Shown here piece by piece: positions 47,378-55,054 of a stretch of DNA of 55,555 bases (positions are counted from its first letter, which is position 1; each line of letters begins with the position of its first letter). Under the pieces are notes generated by a model. It worked only from the letters and a program-made list of their open reading frames with translations, was not told the origin of the DNA and ran no database searches. This stretch comes from Oxalobacteraceae bacterium (lineage in GTDB: Bacteria > Pseudomonadota > Gammaproteobacteria > Burkholderiales > Burkholderiaceae_D): assembly GCA_021298975.1 (NCBI GenBank), contig JAJTGC010000026.1, positions 1-55,555 on the forward strand, read 5' to 3'. The translations under genes were made by a program, and so were the position numbers.

Positions 47378-47493
47378 TTTCCCGTTCGGGAAATTATCGG
47401 CCAGTTCAAAGAAGGAGGCAAGCTATATTTCCCGTTCGGGAATTTTTCGTAAAAGAGTGAGCTTTTTAAGCAGAACTTTCCCGAACGGGTAAT
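47378..47493. promoter_or_regulatory. Three HipB-type operators upstream of hipBA
   Basis: TTTCCCGTTCGGGAAA (47378-47393), a second copy at 47428-47443, and a variant TTTCCCGAACGGGTAA at 47478-47493, all 10 bp-core palindromes centred about 50 bases apart. They sit directly before the hipB start and cover its promoter. Spacing near five helical turns puts them on one face for cooperative binding. Confidence 0.75.
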
Positions 47494-47653
47494 TATTACA
47501 CCCCAGGGTGTTTGTTGGCTCGTCAAAGGTCAACCAGCGCATCAGTCATCAGGGGCTTTCCTGCTGATACGAATCAACGGGTTAGAAACGACCGTATGGA
47601 GCGATGAGGACAAATGAGGAGGGATGGGTAAACGATGTCTCGCCAACACACCC

Positions 47654-47700
47654 TGAACATCTTGGTGGCCCTGGGCGGAATCGAACCGGGTCGAGAATGT
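47654..47700 (-). repeat. tRNA 3'-tail repeat B (no clear terminator)
   Basis: Direct repeat of copies A and C. The minus strand has GGTTCGATTCC, acceptor-like GCCCAGGGCC and CCA (47663-47690), then AAGATGT at 47654-47662, shared with copy C. No hairpin follows. It lies 29 bases beyond the YoeB stop and separates this module from the HipBA promoter. Confidence 0.75.
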
Positions 47701-47718
47701 CAGATCCGATGTTCGACT

Positions 47719-47982
47719 TTATTCGTAGTGATATCGACAAGCGATCACGACAATCTGGTCTTTTTCAATCGCGTAGACCAGGCGATGTGTGTCATCGATA
47801 CGTCGGGACCAAAACCCTGACAGGTTTTCTCGCAAAGGCTCTGGCTTGCCAATGCCGACTTCGGGATCGCGCATCACCTCTTTGACAAGCAGATTAATGC
47901 GCTTGAGTGTCTTTTTATCCTGGCTTTGCCAGTAAACATAGTCTTCCCACGCTGCGTTGGTCCAGACCAGCTTACTCCGCAT
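47719..47982 (-). CDS. yoeB: YoeB-type mRNA interferase toxin
   Basis: A complete 87-residue YoeB (MRSKLVWTNAAWEDYVYW, then NLSGFWSRRIDDTHRLVY and CRYHYE). Active residues Glu, Arg and the terminal His-Tyr are present. It cleaves mRNA on the ribosome. It overlaps the antitoxin gene by 11 bases in the usual antitoxin-first order. Confidence 0.92.
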   Translation of the reverse strand: MRSKLVWTNAAWEDYVYWQSQDKKTLKRINLLVKEVMRDPEVGIGKPEPLRENLSGFWSRRIDDTHRLVYAIEKDQIVVIACRYHYE

Positions 47983-48229
47983 CGACCAATCCCTTGGTTT
48001 TGGTTTGACCCTTGCGATATTGGGTGATGGATTTTTCCAGATGCTTGGCGTTGGCGGGACTTTTCATCAGATGGAGTGTTTCCATCAAGCTGTTGAAAGT
48101 ATCCAGAGACATCACAACTGCATCCTGCGCATCGCGTCTGGCGATCACAGTGAAGTCAGCGTCATCGACGACTTGATCAATGACTTGCTTGAGCTGGTTT
48201 CTTGCATCAGAGAAGTTGATTACTCGCAT
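47972..48229 (-). CDS. yefM: YefM/Phd-type antitoxin
   Basis: An 85-residue Phd/YefM antitoxin (MRVINFSDARNQLKQVIDQV, then DAVVMSLDTFNSLMET). It partners YoeB and represses the operon. Clean start at 48229 with GGAGGC just upstream. Its module lies between repeats B and C. Confidence 0.92.
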   Translation of the reverse strand: MRVINFSDARNQLKQVIDQVVDDADFTVIARRDAQDAVVMSLDTFNSLMETLHLMKSPANAKHLEKSITQYRKGQTKTKGLVDAE

Positions 48230-48303
48230 AAAGCCTCCGGCCGCACTTGTTCAATAAGTGGTACAAGTATACGAGTTGCGAAGCAAACCAACAAGGGACA
48301 AAT

Positions 48304-48375
48304 AAAAAAACCACCCAAAGGTGGTTTTTGTACATCTTGGTGGCCCGGGGCGGAATCGAACCGGGCTGAGGATGC
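48304..48375 (-). repeat. tRNA 3'-tail repeat C with terminator
   Basis: The best copy. On the minus strand CATCCTCAGCCC leads into GGTTCGATTCC, acceptor GCCCCGGGCC and CCA (48338-48365), then AAGATGTAC and an intrinsic terminator (AAACCACC-TTTG-GGTGGTTT, 48304-48329). It lies 27 bases after the BrnA stop. CCCGG and CCGGG in the tail can pair to form a stem. It separates BrnTA from YefM-YoeB. Confidence 0.82.
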
Positions 48376-48391
48376 CTCATCCGGGTGTAAA

Positions 48392-48601
48392 TCATTTCCA
48401 ATTAAGATTTAATTTTCTATGAGATGTGGCGCAGTCACGCAGATAAAGGTTTATCAGAGTTTGATAAGGAATTCCAATTTCTTCAGAAATGGCTTTGAAA
48501 TAAATAACAGAATCTTCATCAAGCCGGATGGTGATGGATTTCTTCAACTGCGTTGAATACGGATTCTTGCGAGCCTTTGAAAAATCATACTCATCGCGCA
48601 T
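48392..48601 (-). CDS. brnA: BrnA-type antitoxin (CopG/RHH)
   Basis: A 69-residue ribbon-helix-helix protein (MRDEYDFSKARKNPY, TQLKKSITIRLDEDSVIYF, IPYQTLINLYLRDC), the BrnA pattern. ATG 48601 overlaps the toxin gene by 11 bases, in the toxin-first order characteristic of BrnTA. It should neutralise BrnT and regulate the operon. Confidence 0.88.
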   Translation of the reverse strand: MRDEYDFSKARKNPYSTQLKKSITIRLDEDSVIYFKAISEEIGIPYQTLINLYLRDCATSHRKLNLNWK

Positions 48602-48893
48602 GGCAATCACCTTTTTTATAAGATTTCGTCTCGTGGGTCGTGGCTTTTCTTGCAGAGATAATGCGAGCAATATCGTCTGCACCCCGGTAGCAGTGATACA
48701 CCACGACCAGTCGCAAGGAAAAACTAAGGCTCAATAATATGAATCTCTCTTTATCGGCCGAGTGGTCGGGGTCGTCAATCAGCTTCGCATGCTCATCGTA
48801 AAAGGCAGATTTCGCCTCTTCAAATGAAATTCCATGCCTCTTGCGATTGGTCGAAGCCTTGCGGGCATCCCATTCAAATCGGAGCGAATTCAT
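48591..48893 (-). CDS. brnT: BrnT-type ribonuclease toxin
   Basis: A 100-residue BrnT toxin (RFEWDARKASTNRKRHGISFEEA, then RIISARKATTHE). The lysine-arginine-histidine and ARKA residues of the fold are present. It is a ribosome-independent RNase in Brucella. About 110 bases between its start and repeat D hold the promoter. Confidence 0.9.
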   Translation of the reverse strand: MNSLRFEWDARKASTNRKRHGISFEEAKSAFYDEHAKLIDDPDHSADKERFILLSLSFSLRLVVVYHCYRGADDIARIISARKATTHETKSYKKGDCHAR

Positions 48894-48968
48894 ATGTACA
48901 TTGTAATTACGGTCTCGGGGAAGTTCAACCGATGTTTTTCAATGTGCGAATAGCCTGCTCCAAATGCA

Positions 48969-49060
48969 AAAAGCCCCCGTTATCGCTAACGAGGGCTTTG
49001 CTCACACTCTGGTGGCGCGGGGCGAAATCGAGCCAGCGACACAAAAATTTTCAATCCGTC
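48969..49060 (-). repeat. Repeat D: decayed tRNA-Phe 3' half with terminator
   Basis: On the minus strand the anticodon arm GGATTGAAAATTTTTGTGTC (49041-49060) contains the GAA anticodon context of tRNA-Phe, followed by a T-arm GGCTCGATTTC, acceptor strand CCCCGCGCC and CCA (ending 49010). A strong terminator AAAGCCCTCGTTAGCG / TAACGGGGGCTTT lies at 48969-48999. The 5' half of the tRNA is not recognisable. It is the only copy with an anticodon arm, so it may mark the original attachment side. It borders the bchI promoter region. Confidence 0.7.
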
Positions 49061-49165
49061 ACACCGAAGCCTTGCCTTCGCTCAAAGGCCCCCAACAAAT
49101 CCCTGTCCCTGTAGCGCGGCTTCCAAATTCAATAACCCTCAGCACGTCACAAGCCGCACTTTCAG

Positions 49166-49203
49166 GGTTACACTTTAGTAACAGGTGTCCGAATAGTCTG
49201 ACA
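49166..49203. promoter_or_regulatory. Tandem PpsR-type boxes before the bchI operon
   Basis: GGTTACACTTTAGTAACA (49166-49183; one mismatch on either strand) and TGTCCGAATAGTCTGACA (49186-49203; exact TGT-N12-ACA) lie two bases apart, 98-135 bases before the next gene. The pair matches the cooperative double sites of PpsR. 49061-49165 and 49204-49300 hold no other recognised element. Confidence 0.68.
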
Positions 49204-49300
49204 ACATCAGAGATAAACGGGCAGTAAATCGCCGGGCGCTCGGGCTATCCGGTAAAACAATGGCAACAAGCAGCACGGGCTGCGATTTTGGGGAAGCACC

Positions 49301-49600
49301 TTGCAAGAGATCTTTTCTGGCACGCTGCTGATTGACATCGTGATCACAGTCACTTTGATCGAATGGGGCGTGCTGTCCTGGTGGCATCGCCGCACGGGGC
49401 GCGGTATCCCGATGTCGGAACTGCAGGCCACGCTGCTGGCCGGGCTCTACCTGATGATAGCTTTGCGAGCGTCCATGGTGTCCGCTCCTTGGTATGTGGT
49501 GGCCGTGCTGCTGCTGGCCGCCGGCTTGTCCCACGCATCCGATTTATGGCGGCGCTGGGGCGCCCGAAAAACCTCCGGAGAAGATGTTCATGAGCGTTAG
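49301..49600 (+). CDS. Small membrane protein upstream of bchI
   Basis: A 99-residue protein with three hydrophobic segments (about residues 8-25, 40-55 and 62-79) and a basic tail. Start TTG 49301 follows a strong GGGGAAG site. Its stop overlaps the bchI start by 11 bases, so it lies in the bchIDO operon and behind the PpsR boxes. I do not recognise the family. A role linked to BChl synthesis or assembly is possible from context only. Confidence 0.55.
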   Translation: MQEIFSGTLLIDIVITVTLIEWGVLSWWHRRTGRGIPMSELQATLLAGLYLMIALRASMVSAPWYVVAVLLLAAGLSHASDLWRRWGARKTSGEDVHER

Positions 49601-50612
49601 TTTTCCTTTTTCAGCCATCGTGGGTCAGGACGAGATGAAGCATGCCATTCTCGTGGCGGCCGTCGATCCTGGCGTGGGTGGTGTGCTGGTTTTTGGCGAT
49701 CGGGGTACGGGCAAGTCCACTGCCGTTCGTGCGCTGGCTGCCCTGCTGCCGAAAATGCGTGCGATGGCGCATTGTCCTTACGGCTGTGATCCCGAGCCCG
49801 GCACGCCCTCCTGCGAACAGTGCGCGCCGCTCAAGGCCCATGGCCACCCAAAAAGCGTGCTCAAAACCGTACCCGTGGTTGATCTGCCGCTCGGCGCGAC
49901 GGAAGATCGTGTGGTGGGCGCGTTGGATCTGGAGCGCGCCTTATCGCAAGGCATCAAAGCCTTCGAGCCCGGTTTGCTAGCGCGAGCCAATCGGGGATTT
50001 CTTTACATTGATGAAGTCAATTTGCTCGAAGACCATCTGGTCGATTTGCTGATCGACGTCGCGGCCTCTGGCGAAAACATGGTGGAACGCGAAGGTTTGT
50101 CCGTGCGGCATCCGGCGCGTTTCGTGCTGGTGGGCAGCGGCAATCCGGAAGAGGGTGAATTGCGTCCGCAATTGCTGGATCGTTTCGGTCTCGCCGTTGA
50201 TGTGACCACACCGACCGATCTGACCCTGCGCATCGAAGTCGTTCGGCGCCGCGATGCTTATGAACGATCACCCGAGGCTTTCATAGAAACCTGGCGCAAG
50301 GAAGATGAAAAAATTCGGCGCCGCATTGTTGCGGCCCGCAAAAAACTACCGGACGTTGAGGTGCCGGATCACGCGCTCATGCGTGCCGCGCAACTCTGCA
50401 TGGCTCTGGGTACCGATGGTCTGCGGGGCGAGCTTGCGCTCATGCGTGCGTCGCGTGCGCTGGCTGCCTATGAGGGGCACGATGTCGTCAATGACGGCCA
50501 TCTCAAACGCATGGCTGCACCCGCGTTGCGACACCGGCTGCGTCGCAATCCACTCGACGACGCTGGTTCAGGTACGCGCGTTGCGCGTGCGGTCGAAGAA
50601 GTCTTTGTCTGA
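49590..50612 (+). CDS. bchI: Magnesium chelatase subunit I
   Basis: A 340-residue AAA+ ATPase with Walker A GDRGTGKSTAV (near residue 36), Walker B LYIDEVNLLEDH and the sensor GSGNPEEGELRPQ. It forms the ATPase ring with BchD that drives Mg insertion by BchH. ATG 49590 (MSVSFPFSAIVGQ) fits the family, with ATG 49584 as an alternative. It follows the small membrane gene in the same frame context and precedes bchD by 140 bases. Confidence 0.96.
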   Translation: MSVSFPFSAIVGQDEMKHAILVAAVDPGVGGVLVFGDRGTGKSTAVRALAALLPKMRAMAHCPYGCDPEPGTPSCEQCAPLKAHGHPKSVLKTVPVVDLPLGATEDRVVGALDLERALSQGIKAFEPGLLARANRGFLYIDEVNLLEDHLVDLLIDVAASGENMVEREGLSVRHPARFVLVGSGNPEEGELRPQLLDRFGLAVDVTTPTDLTLRIEVVRRRDAYERSPEAFIETWRKEDEKIRRRIVAARKKLPDVEVPDHALMRAAQLCMALGTDGLRGELALMRASRALAAYEGHDVVNDGHLKRMAAPALRHRLRRNPLDDAGSGTRVARAVEEVFV

Positions 50613-50752
50613 CTTGGGCTTGGCTGCGCCTGTGTTCGATTGCTTGCGTTCGACTGCATACAGATTCGCTCGGGCAGTCGCAGCGGATCGAATGCATGCA
50701 CGAGTCCGGCTCATGAACTCGAATGACCAACCCGCATCATTAATTGATACGC

Positions 50753-52600
50753 ATGAGCCAGCCCGCTGACCATTCATCCGACGAAATTCAGGACAGACTC
50801 TGGCAGCAGGCTGTGCAGGTGGCGGTGCTGCTGGCGATTGATCCCGGCGCACTGGGTGGCGTACGAGTACGCGCAGCCGCCGGGCCGGTGCGTGACAGCT
50901 GGCTGAATTTACTGCGCTCGCTGATGAGTCCGTCACGCTGGGTGCGCATGCCGGTGTCCATTACGGACGAGCGCTTGTTGGGTGGTCTGGATTTGTCCGC
51001 GACACTCGCTACCGGTCGGCCGGTGTTGCAGCATGGGCTGCTGGTAGAGGCTGACGGCGGGACACTGATACTGACGATGGCAGAGCGCTTGCCGACATCG
51101 ACAGCCGCCCGACTGACGCAAGTCATGGATGAGGGTGCCGTGGTGCTTGAGCGTGATGGTCTGGCTGAGCGACGTGCGACGCGCTTTGCTGTGGTCGCGC
51201 TGGATGAAGGTTTGTCGGAAGAAGAATCACTGTCGCCGGCCTTGCGCGACCGACTGGCTTTCGAGCTTGATTTGCGTGCGATCTCGCCGCGCAGAGTCAA
51301 TGACACCGATATGCAGCACATGATGGCCGGCCTGGTCGACGAGATTGTCGCTGCACGTGCAAGATGCGCCGACATTGCGGTGCCGGAGCCGATGCTGAAG
51401 GTTTTATGTGGCACCGCCTTAGCGCTTGGGGTTGATTCCATGCGCGCATCGATCATGGCGCTGGCCGTTGCACGCGCGAGCGCGGCACTGGACGGCAATG
51501 ACACGGCCACCGATGAGGACGCGCGCATTGCCGCATCACTCGTGCTCGGGCCACGTGCGACGCGTATGCCACCGGCACCGGAATCTGAAGCGCAGGACGA
51601 AGAAGACCCTGAACCACCCGCTGAACAGCAACAGGATGCAGCGCCGCCGCCCGATGAAAATCAGGACGATCAGAAAGATCACGACACACCGCCACCCGAT
51701 CCCGGTGAAACCAAACCCATGGAAGATCGCGTACTTGATGCTGCCAAGGCGGCGATTCCGGCCGGTTTGTTATCGCAGCTGCTGGCCGGTAGTTTGCAGC
51801 AGCGTGCCATCAGCGGCAAATCCGGCGCGACAGTCAAAGGTGGTCAGCGCGGACGGCCTGCAGGATCGCGGCGCGCGCAGCCCGCGCATGGCAGTCGTCT
51901 GCATTTGATTGACACGCTGCGTGCAGCAGCGCCCTGGCAAAAAATTCGCAAAGCGGCGCTGGGTCCAGAGGCGCAACAGCGCGTGCAGGTACGCTCCGAT
52001 GATTTTCATATCGCACGCATCAAACAAAAAACCGCGACGACCACTTTGTTTGTTGTGGATGCCTCGGGCTCATCGGCCTTGCACCGGTTGGCCGAGGCCA
52101 AGGGCGCAGTGGAATTGCTGCTGGCCGATTGTTATGTCCGGCGCGATCAAGTCGCGCTGATTGCTTTTCGCGGCAAGGTGGCTGAATTGCTGTTGCCACC
52201 GACGCGCTCGCTCGTGCGAGCCAAGCGCAGCTTGTCAGGATTGCCCGGTGGGGGTGGTACACCACTGGCCACCGCCATCGATACGGCAGCGAGCGTCGCC
52301 GAAGGTTTGCGCCGCCGCGGGCAGTCGCCGGTCGTTGTTCTGCTCACCGATGGCCGCGCCAATGTGGCGCGTGATGGCACCGGTGGACGCGAGCGTGCGC
52401 AAGCCGAAGCGACCCAGGCGGCACGTCAGCTCTCGGCGCTGCAAGTGCCATTGCTGTTCATTGATACCTCACCCAAACCGCAACAGGAAGCCGCGCAACT
52501 TGCCGGCGCGATGCGCGCCCGTTATATCCCCCTGCCGCATGCCGGCGCCGCGGCAGTGTCGATGGCGGTTCGCGCAGCAACCCGGAACGGAGCTGGCTAG
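50753..52600 (+). CDS. bchD: Magnesium chelatase subunit D
   Basis: A 615-residue protein: degenerate AAA+ domain (1-260), an acidic proline-rich linker (about 275-325) and a C-terminal von Willebrand A domain with the MIDAS motif DASGSS near residue 436. It bridges BchI and BchH. ATG 50753 is preferred over TTG 50744. The stop lies one base from the bchO start. Confidence 0.95.
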   Translation: MSQPADHSSDEIQDRLWQQAVQVAVLLAIDPGALGGVRVRAAAGPVRDSWLNLLRSLMSPSRWVRMPVSITDERLLGGLDLSATLATGRPVLQHGLLVEADGGTLILTMAERLPTSTAARLTQVMDEGAVVLERDGLAERRATRFAVVALDEGLSEEESLSPALRDRLAFELDLRAISPRRVNDTDMQHMMAGLVDEIVAARARCADIAVPEPMLKVLCGTALALGVDSMRASIMALAVARASAALDGNDTATDEDARIAASLVLGPRATRMPPAPESEAQDEEDPEPPAEQQQDAAPPPDENQDDQKDHDTPPPDPGETKPMEDRVLDAAKAAIPAGLLSQLLAGSLQQRAISGKSGATVKGGQRGRPAGSRRAQPAHGSRLHLIDTLRAAAPWQKIRKAALGPEAQQRVQVRSDDFHIARIKQKTATTTLFVVDASGSSALHRLAEAKGAVELLLADCYVRRDQVALIAFRGKVAELLLPPTRSLVRAKRSLSGLPGGGGTPLATAIDTAASVAEGLRRRGQSPVVVLLTDGRANVARDGTGGRERAQAEATQAARQLSALQVPLLFIDTSPKPQQEAAQLAGAMRARYIPLPHAGAAAVSMAVRAATRNGAG

Positions 52601-52601
52601 C

Positions 52602-53495
52602 TTGAGCAATCGATTGCAATGGGAGATTGATGGCCGCGACTGGCCCAACCGCGGCGCCAGTCGTTTTGTAAAAGCGGCAGGCCTGCATTGGCATGTGCAG
52701 CAATTTGGTCCCACGCAAGCGGATGCGCCGGTGTTGGTGCTGCTGCATGGTACGGGTTCATCTTCCCATTCATGGCGCGATGTGGCGCCTTTGCTCGCGC
52801 TGCGTTACCGCGTGATCCTCATGGATTTACCCGGTCACGCATTCACGACGATGCCGCCCAACGCGGCGCAATCTTTGCCGGGTATGGCGCGCCATGTGGC
52901 GGCCTTGCTGCAAGCGCTGAACATTTCGCCAACGGTCATCGCAGGCCACTCGGCTGGTGCCGCCGTGGCGGCGCGCATGATTCTTGACAAGTCGATTTCA
53001 CCAGCAGCCCTGGTCAGTCTCAATGGCGCCTTTATTGCATTTGGTGGCCTGGCCGGACAGTTTTTTTCGCCGGTGGCGCGTTTGCTTGCGTCGGGTTCGG
53101 CGGCGTCGCGCTTTTTTGCATGGCAGGCGACGGACCCTGCGGTGGTTCAGAAACTGGTGCGCAGTACGGGCTCATTGCTGGATGAAGTCGGTATGGACTT
53201 GTATGCGCGTCTGGTGCGCAGTCCCGGCCATGTGTCTGCCGCGCTGGCGATGATGGCGCATTGGGATCTGGAGCCGCTTGAGCGTGAATTGCCACGACTC
53301 TCGCTGCCGGTCTGGATGGTGGCAGCGGAGAACGACACGACCGTACCCGCGATACAGGCAGCGCAGATTGCGCGTCGATTGCCTCAGTCGCATCAGGTGC
53401 TGTGGCCCATGCTGGGGCATCTCGCTCATGAAGAAAGTCCGGCCCAGTGTGCCGCTTTGCTCACCAGCGTCATGGAAGCGATCTCGCAGAGCTGA
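52602..53495 (+). CDS. bchO: BchO alpha/beta hydrolase
   Basis: A 297-residue alpha/beta hydrolase with LLHGTGSSSHSWRD (oxyanion region) and the nucleophile elbow GHSAGAAVA near residue 112. The acid ENDTTVP and histidine GHLAHEE complete the triad pattern. bchO follows bchD in many purple bacteria, and its exact step in Mg insertion is not settled. The start is TTG 52602, one base after the bchD stop, with GGAG upstream; no in-frame ATG is available nearby. Confidence 0.88.
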   Translation: MSNRLQWEIDGRDWPNRGASRFVKAAGLHWHVQQFGPTQADAPVLVLLHGTGSSSHSWRDVAPLLALRYRVILMDLPGHAFTTMPPNAAQSLPGMARHVAALLQALNISPTVIAGHSAGAAVAARMILDKSISPAALVSLNGAFIAFGGLAGQFFSPVARLLASGSAASRFFAWQATDPAVVQKLVRSTGSLLDEVGMDLYARLVRSPGHVSAALAMMAHWDLEPLERELPRLSLPVWMVAAENDTTVPAIQAAQIARRLPQSHQVLWPMLGHLAHEESPAQCAALLTSVMEAISQS

Positions 53496-53617
53496 TCTGG
53501 AGCGCTTGATTTTTTGTTTGGCGTTGTCAGGGGTGGTTCGCGGCTACTGCGGCAAGACGCACCGGGTGCGTCGCGCAAGCAGCGCTCTTTTGTGCGCGCC
53601 GTCAGACAGCGCTGGCT

Positions 53618-54289
53618 TCAGGTGCCGGTATAAGCATGAATCTGATTGCCAGAGCGCGCATTGATCTGCACATTGAATGACACGATGACGCGGTCTTTTT
53701 TGCCTTCGTAGGCCATCGCTTTATGTGGCAAATAAGACGGAAACAATACCAGCATCCCCTCTTCTGGTTGAATATCGATGCTGTTTTTTTGCAGGTACGC
53801 ATTCCCCATATCCATATACGCACCCGCCTGAAACTGAGAATAGGGACCGTAAAAGCGCGTCACGCCATTACATTCACCCAGTTCAGCATGCTGCCGTCGT
53901 TCAGCCGCAGCATCTATTTGAAGGTAGTACACCCCCGACCAGGAACAATTACCGTGGGTGTGGACATCATGAAAGGCCTGCCCGTTTTGAATCTGAAACC
54001 AGCATCCAGCAAATTGCAGATCCATGAGCAGTTTTCCTGCAGGCCACGACTGCGCATTGGCCTGTTTTGCCACATGCTGCACCGAGGTTGCGATGAAATT
54101 CAACAGCACAGAAAACTCGGGTAGCTGCATGCGACTGATTAAATCATCGGCGCTCGCGTAAAAATTTTTTGGCCCGTCCGGGTCCTGCAGCGATCGCATC
54201 GCTGTAAAAGCGCGCACCAGTACCGGATTGATTTCCGCAGCCTGCGGACAATGCTGTACATCCATCGGTACCGGCCACAAGCCCTGCAT
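53618..54289 (-). CDS. Putative 2OG-Fe(II) oxygenase (TIGR02466-like)
   Basis: A 223-residue protein with the HDVHTHGNCSWSGVYYL block and, near the end, LPHKAMAYEGKKDRVIVSFNVQ, giving the His-x-Asp...His iron triad of dioxygenases that also use 2-oxoglutarate. The pattern recalls TIGR02466. ATG 54289 overlaps the stop of the nucleotidyltransferase gene (TGATG), so the two are probably translated together. The substrate is unknown. Confidence 0.72.
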   Translation of the reverse strand: MQGLWPVPMDVQHCPQAAEINPVLVRAFTAMRSLQDPDGPKNFYASADDLISRMQLPEFSVLLNFIATSVQHVAKQANAQSWPAGKLLMDLQFAGCWFQIQNGQAFHDVHTHGNCSWSGVYYLQIDAAAERRQHAELGECNGVTRFYGPYSQFQAGAYMDMGNAYLQKNSIDIQPEEGMLVLFPSYLPHKAMAYEGKKDRVIVSFNVQINARSGNQIHAYTGT

Positions 54290-54963
54290 CAGCTTGCCGT
54301 TTCCAAGGGCATGGTTAATTTCCAACCGGTTCTTTTTTCAAAAGCGTCGAGATCCTCAGGGGTATCAATATCCAGAATGAATCGGTCATTTTCAGTGCGG
54401 TATTGGTGAACCAGCATCGGATTTTCATCAATGAATTTTCGGCAACCAATTTTTTGGTTCGTTGCGAGCAGATCAGCCACCACCTCGCCGGAAAACACCA
54501 CTGGGTTACCTCGTTGTCCGTTCACCTCCGGGTACACAATCGCGGTACCTAATGGACGCTTCTTGAACGCTGCGATGAGTTCAGTAAATTCGGCACTGCT
54601 GAGCAGTGGCTGGTCGGCCAACGCGATCAGAATGACATCAAACTTCGTACCGAGTGCTTCCAGTCCCAGCCTTACTGACGACTGCTGACCTGCTTCAGGG
54701 TTCGGATTGCGTACAACGGTGACGGGAAAAGTTTCCACAGCAGGCTCGATCTCCGCATGATGGTAGCCCGTCACCACAACCACTTCATCCACACCACCGC
54801 CACTCAACGCGATCAGGTGGCGATTGATCAGCGGCACGCCCTGCAAGCGCAACAGACATTTGGGCACGCTGCCGAGGCGTGATCCTTCGCCGGCGGCCAG
54901 CAGCACCGCACCGACCCGCAGCCGAGCATACAAGCCACCACCTTGCTTCAATAAACAACCCAT
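54289..54963 (-). CDS. MobA/MocA-like nucleotidyltransferase
   Basis: A 224-residue NTP transferase: nucleotide-binding VLLAAGEGSRLGSVPKCLL near the start, LADQPLLS (DxD-like metal site), and GNPVVFS. It resembles MocA/MobA enzymes that add CMP or GMP to molybdopterin. The next gene upstream is a CoxE-like VWA protein, and together they suggest maturation of a molybdenum hydroxylase of the CO dehydrogenase type. Start ATG 54963 has a GGGAG site. Confidence 0.8.
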   Translation of the reverse strand: MGCLLKQGGGLYARLRVGAVLLAAGEGSRLGSVPKCLLRLQGVPLINRHLIALSGGGVDEVVVVTGYHHAEIEPAVETFPVTVVRNPNPEAGQQSSVRLGLEALGTKFDVILIALADQPLLSSAEFTELIAAFKKRPLGTAIVYPEVNGQRGNPVVFSGEVVADLLATNQKIGCRKFIDENPMLVHQYRTENDRFILDIDTPEDLDAFEKRTGWKLTMPLETAS

Positions 54964-55054
54964 GGACTGCTCCCTATTGATTGATTGGCAAAAATCGCCG
55001 ATTCCTGTCGCGTCATACGCGGATTCTCCATCAAAATCAGCGACATGGGTGACC

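Noticed and set aside
42252-49040. CRISPR array
   Set aside because: The repeats are four in number, far apart and without regular spacers.
42252-49040. Integron with attC cassettes
   Set aside because: No integron integrase is seen and the repeats carry tRNA rather than attC core sites; cassette-like order is noted as a finding.
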